A stretch of 64,000 nt of DNA from Ligustrum vulgare (Eukaryota > Streptophyta > Magnoliopsida > Lamiales > Oleaceae): the NCBI GenBank assembly GCA_963555705.1, contig OY743173.1, positions 2,583,501 to 2,647,500 of the forward strand. The letters are read 5' to 3'. Below are positions 59,036-64,000 of the stretch, in pieces. A program made the position numbers and the translations under genes. The notes beneath the pieces were generated by a model that made no database searches, had not been told where the DNA came from, and saw nothing but the letters and a program-made list of their open reading frames with translations. Positions within the stretch are counted from its first letter, which is position 1; the number at the start of each line of letters is the position of its first letter.

Positions 59036-60944
59036 TGATCAGTTTTTATTTGTGAAGCCTATGTACATAGTTGTTTTTTCAGCAGAGCCTTGATTGTATT
59101 GTTTGGAGCCATTTTTAATTCAATATACTACGGTAGGGGAAGATGCCAAACTCCCTATCGTGTACATAAGAGTACATCATGATGTTTCTTTTACGGCCTT
59201 CATTTACAAATTGTATGTAAGGCATGCCGTAAAAAAAGACTATGTACAACATGCCTTAAATGTGTGCCATAATAATTCAATTACTTAAAATATTTACGAC
59301 ATACATTTTGGGCACGCTGTAAAAGCTGAATATTTACGGCGTATTGTCGAGCATGTCATATAAATTGATAAAAGAAATATTTATGATTTTTTTTTTTTTT
59401 TTTTTAAAAACTGAACTATTTATGGCGTGCTTTAATGTTTGACGTAAAAATGTTTACGACATACATAATGCATGCTGTAAATTTTACAGATTTTTTGTTC
59501 TGTTCCTTTCTATTAGTTTCCTAAACATGCTTTGGACGTTGTGTAATACGAAAAAAATAATTTATACCCTGTACATTTGTTTTTGGAAAATATATTAAAC
59601 AAAAATAAGTTTTCCGGCCTATAATTTAGCAAGTGCCTATAAAAATATTATTAATGTCTTAAGAATTAAAAATCTTATACTTGTAAAAATAAATCAAGCT
59701 GCATGCACGTACTCTCATTACAACTTTACACCAGATCATATATAAATATAACTAAATGATACTTAATTATTGTAAAAAAGAAAAAAATAGAAGCAAAACA
59801 AATTCAATCAAGATATTAAGGAGATTGACTAATTAAGTCACTAAGGGGAATATTGAAAAAAAAAAGAAGATAAAACATAAGAGAAGAAAATAAAAACAGA
59901 ATATTTATCACATATTCACAATTTTTAATATTGCTCAAGTGTTTACTACATTTAAGAGGCGTCTTCCAATTTGTTAGTAGAATGTTGACATAGAAGGCAT
60001 GAAAAAATTCAGAAAACACGTAATAACAAAAAACTTCTATGGTTAAAACAACAATCTTAATACTAATACCATCAAGCACCATTTCCTCATCACCCCTATG
60101 GATTTCTATCATAGCCATCAATAGCATTCTTTCTATCCAATCCATCTTCCAATCTAAAAAACCTAAACTTCGTGAAAATTGGTTGTCATCCGTAGTGCAT
60201 AAGCACAACAATCAACCGCGGCGAACCCTCAGATGAGGGTAGCTTACGACCTCAGATATGGTATATTGTTGGTTCAATTTTCTTGTTAAATACATTACGA
60301 GATATTTTTCCATACTTTCCACATTCAATTCTAGCTATCTCTGCACCTTCTGATAACCACATATACAGACCCCTTCCACCCCCAGCATCTAGCATTTAGA
60401 TCTCGCATTTCTGGGTATGGATTTCTCAAGTTGTTTCAGTCGTAGTGATGGACCGGGAAACATGGATCTGTCTCGTCTTTGCTTCCACCACTACTTCTGA
60501 CTATTTTCCCCTCTTTTTGGATGCTATATATTTATCTAAAAATAGAGTATTTAATTAAGTAATCTTACTCTTTTTATTTATAAACCAATTTATAAACTAC
60601 ACAATTTCGCAAATCACTTTTTATAATCACATACATTTTCTCTCTCCAATTTTCAACAACTATTTTTTACCTCAAAATTATAAATAAACCAGTTTATAAA
60701 CCAAACATATTATCAAACAAGGGCGGGGCTAATATGTAGAGAAATTGTTAGTAAGAACTGATCAATCACGTTTCACATGGACAAACTCAGTACGCACTCA
60801 CTAACAAGAGCCTCACATTAATGGTACAAAGACAATCATATCATACCAAAGATCCAATATTTTACAGCCACAAAAACATTACAAAAGAATAAATTTTGTT
60901 ATTAAATATGCATGAACAATCTCTTTCAGAATTAAAGTTTATAT
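59036..60944. other. Mostly unassigned, with a TTTACGGCATGC repeat zone
   Basis: Between about 59150 and 59500, words like ttacggc, gcatgccgtaaa and gacatacat recur in both orientations around a T run. This suggests a decayed non-autonomous DNA transposon. A - strand frame of 131 codons at 59816-60211 has no recognisable domain. From 60560 to 60720 words such as aaaccagtttataaacc recur. Confidence 0.4.
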
Positions 60945-61215
60945 GAAAAAAAGCACAAAATGATTTGCCGATAACATCAATCCTATAGATGCATCAAACA
61001 CCATTTTCATCTTCAAATTCACATAAATCTTTCAGATGGATACTGTTTTCTTTGAAAGATTCAGGCTACAGATTTTGCGTGAGTCTGATGTTAAAATCTT
61101 TAAGGTGGCTGGGAGGACAACCGGCCTGTGTCCCCCTAGGTAGTGCCTAAAATAAGTGCATTTTATTGGCACGTTTCCAGTGCCAGTTCCATCACATTCT
61201 CCATCAAGATCAGTG
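60945..61215 (-). pseudogene. Decayed B3-domain exon, second copy
   Basis: One - strand frame has TYFRHYLGGHRPVVLP and, after a shift near 61060, ESFKENSIHLKDLCEFEDEN, a stop, then CIYRIDV. This aligns by eye with the intact B3 exon 400 bp away (KENNIQPGNICDLKCEN and IYTVISV). The stop and the shift make it a pseudo-exon or the remains of a second B3 domain. Confidence 0.5.
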
Positions 61216-61597
61216 TCTGATGTAAAATTGACACTATAAATGAGTAGGTTTTTAAGTACATAGAAAATCTGCACGAAAGACAATATTTTCCCTATTTTCC
61301 TGTTAGGATTCAGCAATTTATTTGTAATTAATTTCGATATTGCAACATATAATTAAGCACATAATTTATATTTACTTCCACAATTAGTCTATAAGCTTTA
61401 TTTAAAATACTGGTCCATACCCTTAAACATAGAAAAATTTGCCCAATTCGGAAATTGTACAACCGACATTAGTCCAAACGAAAACATCGCACACCAAACG
61501 GTCCAATATTTATGATACCAGATATATTACATATGACTAAACTTGGTTTAGAAAATCTGCCTAGCAATTCCGCTGCTCCAGCTTCTAGAATTTTTGT

Positions 61598-61848
61598 TTA
61601 GACAACTGATATGACGGTATAGATGCGCTGAACACGATTTTCACATTTAAGGTCACATATATTACCTGGCTGAATATTGTTTTCCTTGCAAAAAATTTTC
61701 CATCCATCTAAAAATTTTGTGACACCCAATATGTTAGTGTAGCGCATAATGGGCCAGAGTCTTCCAACTGAATCTCTAAGGAAGATAAGCTGCTTGTCTC
61801 TTCCCTCATATTTTCCTTCAATTTGTGGACTAGATATATCGGCAAGTC
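61598..61848 (-). CDS. B3-domain (REM-like) protein, last exon only
   Basis: B3 domains are plant DNA-binding folds; REM members act in reproductive meristems. After a TTTTGTAG acceptor the exon reads GKYEGRDKQLIFLRDSVG, RLWPIMRYTNILGVTKFLDG, WKIFCKENNIQPGNICDLKC and IYTVISVV before a TAA. This matches the second half of a B3 domain: the R-x-W-P turn, the GW-x-x-F helix and the GD/GN-x-C strand. The upstream exon is not visible; a probable solo LTR begins 210 bp beyond. It may be the end of a gene extending rightwards or a leftover fragment. The family assignment rests on motif reading. Confidence 0.6.
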
Positions 61849-62058
61849 CTACAAAATCATGACATAGATGTCAATAATTTAATGCGCTAAGGTGTAGAAG
61901 GATTACAGCTGCATTAATAAAAATAAAGGAATCTTTTGTTTTAAACTCCATGTACTCTAAAAGCTTAAGTTGTTTAGAAAGGCGATAATTGAATTATTTA
62001 CATTCACACTTAAAGATTACCCCTTAAATGCACAAATTTCATAAACGAGTAGCAAGTT
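61849..62058 (-). other. Intron-like stretch before the B3 exon
   Basis: AT-rich with a pyrimidine-rich acceptor at its left end on the - strand. No further B3 sequence is found before the repeat at 62059. Confidence 0.4.
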
Positions 62059-63606
62059 TGTAACGCCCCGAGTTCCAAAGCACTCGAGACGCCACGTCAT
62101 CCTTTCAAATTGTTTTTCGAGAATAATGATTTTGCGAAAAATAACTAAAAATTCAATGATAAATAATTCAAACGTTCAAAATAACTTAAATAATAATAAG
62201 GAAATTTGAAAACTTGGAATTAAATGTATGAAATCAATTTTTCTCAAAACATATTAAAATTTCTTCAATAGCCACCATCGTGCGCTCCGTCGCCGACTCC
62301 GAAATCTGAAATTTTGTAATTTAAAAGAAAGGGTGAGCATTTCATAGAAATACTCAGTAGACTCGGAGAATAATAATAATTGACATTACAGATAAAACAC
62401 ATAATCATGATATTCAAGTAGTCTCATGCATTTAAGCAAGTAGATTCTCATAACATCATGCTTAAACAAGCAAGTAATTATCATGCCCGGAGGCACGAAA
62501 TCTCATGTTCGAAGACAAGTAATTGTCATGCCTGGAGGCACGAAGTCTCATGTCCGAAGACAAGAAATTGTCATGCCCGAAGGCAAGAAATTGTTATTAA
62601 CACAATCATACATGCAATATCTATAATACAAATAATTATTGATGCGCATTTTAGAAAATAAGTTTGTAGTTAGGAGTCTACCTTATTTCTTGAGTTTTGA
62701 GCGAAGTGGAATAAAAATTTCTAGTGTTCTCGTGCCTCGTCTAGCCCTAAAAATAATTAAATTTAAATTAGTATTTTGGGATTTAAATTGTAAGATGAAA
62801 ATAAAGCCTAGGGATTGAATTGAAAATATAAAATAATTAATTTGAAAAGTTTGGGACTAAAACGTGATTTTTTTTTTCCAGAAACTAAAAGGTTTAACAA
62901 AATATTGTTTTAAAAATAATCTGGGGACTAGAGTAACGAGTTTTAAAACTAAAGGCTGAACTTAAAACATTTTAAACATTGAAGAACTGAAATAAATAGC
63001 TTTAAAACTTGGGGACTGAAAGAACAACTTTCAAAAATCAAATTTAATATATCAACATACTCCACTCTGTAGTTTCACAAATCAGAGGTGAACAGAGAGG
63101 GAGAGCGGCGAGCACTGACGAGGCCAAGGCTGTCGGCCTCACCAGACACGGTGCCTCCGTCGCGTGGCAGCGCCGGAGTGTGGTGTGAGGTAGGGTTTAG
63201 TATTTTTGGTTCAAAAACTGTGGCTAAAATTTTTGGCTTTGTGGCTGTGTTTTCCGACGAAAATACCTGCATTAATCCGGTTGAAGTGATCGAAAACCCG
63301 AGGTAAGGGTTTGGATAATTTGCTTCTTGGTTATTCTTGGTTATTTTTCTTGGTTTGGGTTCGATTGAGGCCTTGAGGAGTCTGGCAGTGAGTGGTTGTT
63401 GGGTGTTGGAAGCTTGGTTCTGGGTTCAGTAGTGGTGGTCGAAGGTTTTGAGGTGGTTGGTGGCGGTGATTCTGGCCGACGGTGATGCTTGAGACTTGGG
63501 ATCAAGTTTTTGTATCGACAGTGGATGTTGGCTGTGCACGTGGTGCGAGAGATAGTAGGCTGGGAAGAGTTGAAGGGGAGGAAATTACTGTGAAGAAACT
63601 GCTGCA
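62059..63606. mobile_element. Probable solo LTR (TGTAACGCCCCG type)
   Basis: It starts TGTAACGCCCCGAG, a common start for plant gypsy LTRs, and may end GCTGCA at 63606. The flanks AAGTT (62054-62058) and AATTT (63607-63611) differ at one base, so the limits are tentative. It contains a 45-bp tandem repeat at 62472-62606 and a GC-rich region near 63090-63190. Reading frames are short and unassigned. Confidence 0.45.
62472..62606. repeat. 45-bp tandem repeat, about 2.5 units
   Basis: Units start at 62472, 62517 and 62562 with aagtaatt(a/g)tcatgcc or aagaaattgtcatgcc, and include aggcacgaa and tctcatgt. Confidence 0.85.
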
Positions 63607-63627
63607 AATTTGATTACGAGTTGTGTA

Positions 63628-64000
63628 TAGGGCTGGGCAAAAACCGACCCAACCCGATCGGGTTGGGTCGATTTTTCATGAAAATTGGGTTGGGTTGGGT
63701 TTTTTTTTTTTTTAAATTTTCGGGTTGGGTCGGGTTGCGGGTTGGGTGAACAACCCGACCCAACCCAACCCAACAAAAAAAAAAGACGTTTTTTTTTTTT
63801 TTTTTTTTTTTTATTATTATTATTAAAGTAATGAAACTTGACTTATTTAAATATTGATTGAACATATTTTAATTTTATTAGCAAGTGTTCAATTTATTGT
63901 ATTTTTGGTTATTGTAGTGTACATAATTGATTTTGAATTAAAGATAGATTCTTGAGTGTTTTTTTTTTTTTCAAAAATTTTACTAATTGGGCCAAAGCCC
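63628..64000. mobile_element. hAT-type MITE, second copy, cut by the window edge
   Basis: It begins TAGGGCTGGGC and has the same GGGTTGGG/CCCAACCC blocks and AT-rich core as the element at 4900. Shared phrases include gaacatattttaatttt, attagcaagt and actaattg with ccaaagccc. The right end and its target duplication lie outside the window. Confidence 0.8.

Noticed and set aside
59816..60211. 131-codon - strand frame
   Set aside because: The second half is Leu/Phe-rich low-complexity sequence and no domain is recognised; kept only as an unassigned stretch.
1..64000. CRISPR arrays, operons, bacterial-type genes, tRNA or rRNA genes
   Set aside because: None seen. The only rRNA-like sequence is the decayed 5S core of the TRIM LTR, and the only tRNA-like boxes belong to a SINE-like insert.

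Overview
This is about 64 kb of AT-rich nuclear DNA from a flowering plant, most likely a eudicot. The evidence is GT-AG introns, plant housekeeping orthologues, Helitrons with the plant-type CTAG hairpin end, copia and gypsy LTR elements, hAT, PIF, CACTA and TRIM elements, and a SMXL-type gene fragment. The species cannot be named from sequence alone.

Only one gene is complete. It is a kelch-repeat protein of the KLHDC4/Kel3 type with a C-terminal DUF4110 region, on the + strand at 32305-50283. I resolved 20 exons by hand; their phases all agree and they give a 680-residue protein. The gene is about 18 kb long because its introns carry insertions: a 6.7-kb antisense copia element in intron 9, itself broken by a 1.9-kb solo LTR, and another solo LTR in intron 18. 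At the left, on the - strand (6003-6350), are the first two exons of a 26S proteasome lid subunit RPN7/PSMD6 gene with a promoter. The remaining exons are not in the window. At the right (60.9-61.85 kb, - strand) are one good B3-domain exon and one decayed relative of it.

Layout: 1-6.0 kb holds a Helitron end, a gag-only gypsy element (target duplication CAAAG) and a hAT MITE. 6.0-6.5 kb is the RPN7 5' end. 6.5-13.1 kb is a foldback element split by a Helitron and a PIF-type MITE, then GC-richer repeat blocks. 13.1-16.5 kb is a protease-only gypsy element. 16.5-22 kb contains arrays of degenerate GTGACCTAA and TGTAAT words plus captured fragments, including a SMAX1-LIKE N-terminus. 23-32 kb is Helitron territory, with three Helitrons nested inside each other. 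32.3-50.3 kb is the kelch gene. 50.3-54 kb has an RS-repeat fragment interrupted by a 5S-derived (Cassandra-type) TRIM LTR, then a CACTA-like element. 55.1-57.4 kb is a gag-only copia element. 58-64 kb has an RNase H remnant, the B3 exons, a probable solo LTR and a second hAT MITE cut by the window edge.

The genes do not form a pathway. What stands out is a very dense, datable stack of mostly non-autonomous transposons around a few conserved genes. The target-site duplications, Helitron A|T junctions and splice phases allow exact boundaries to be set for many of these elements.
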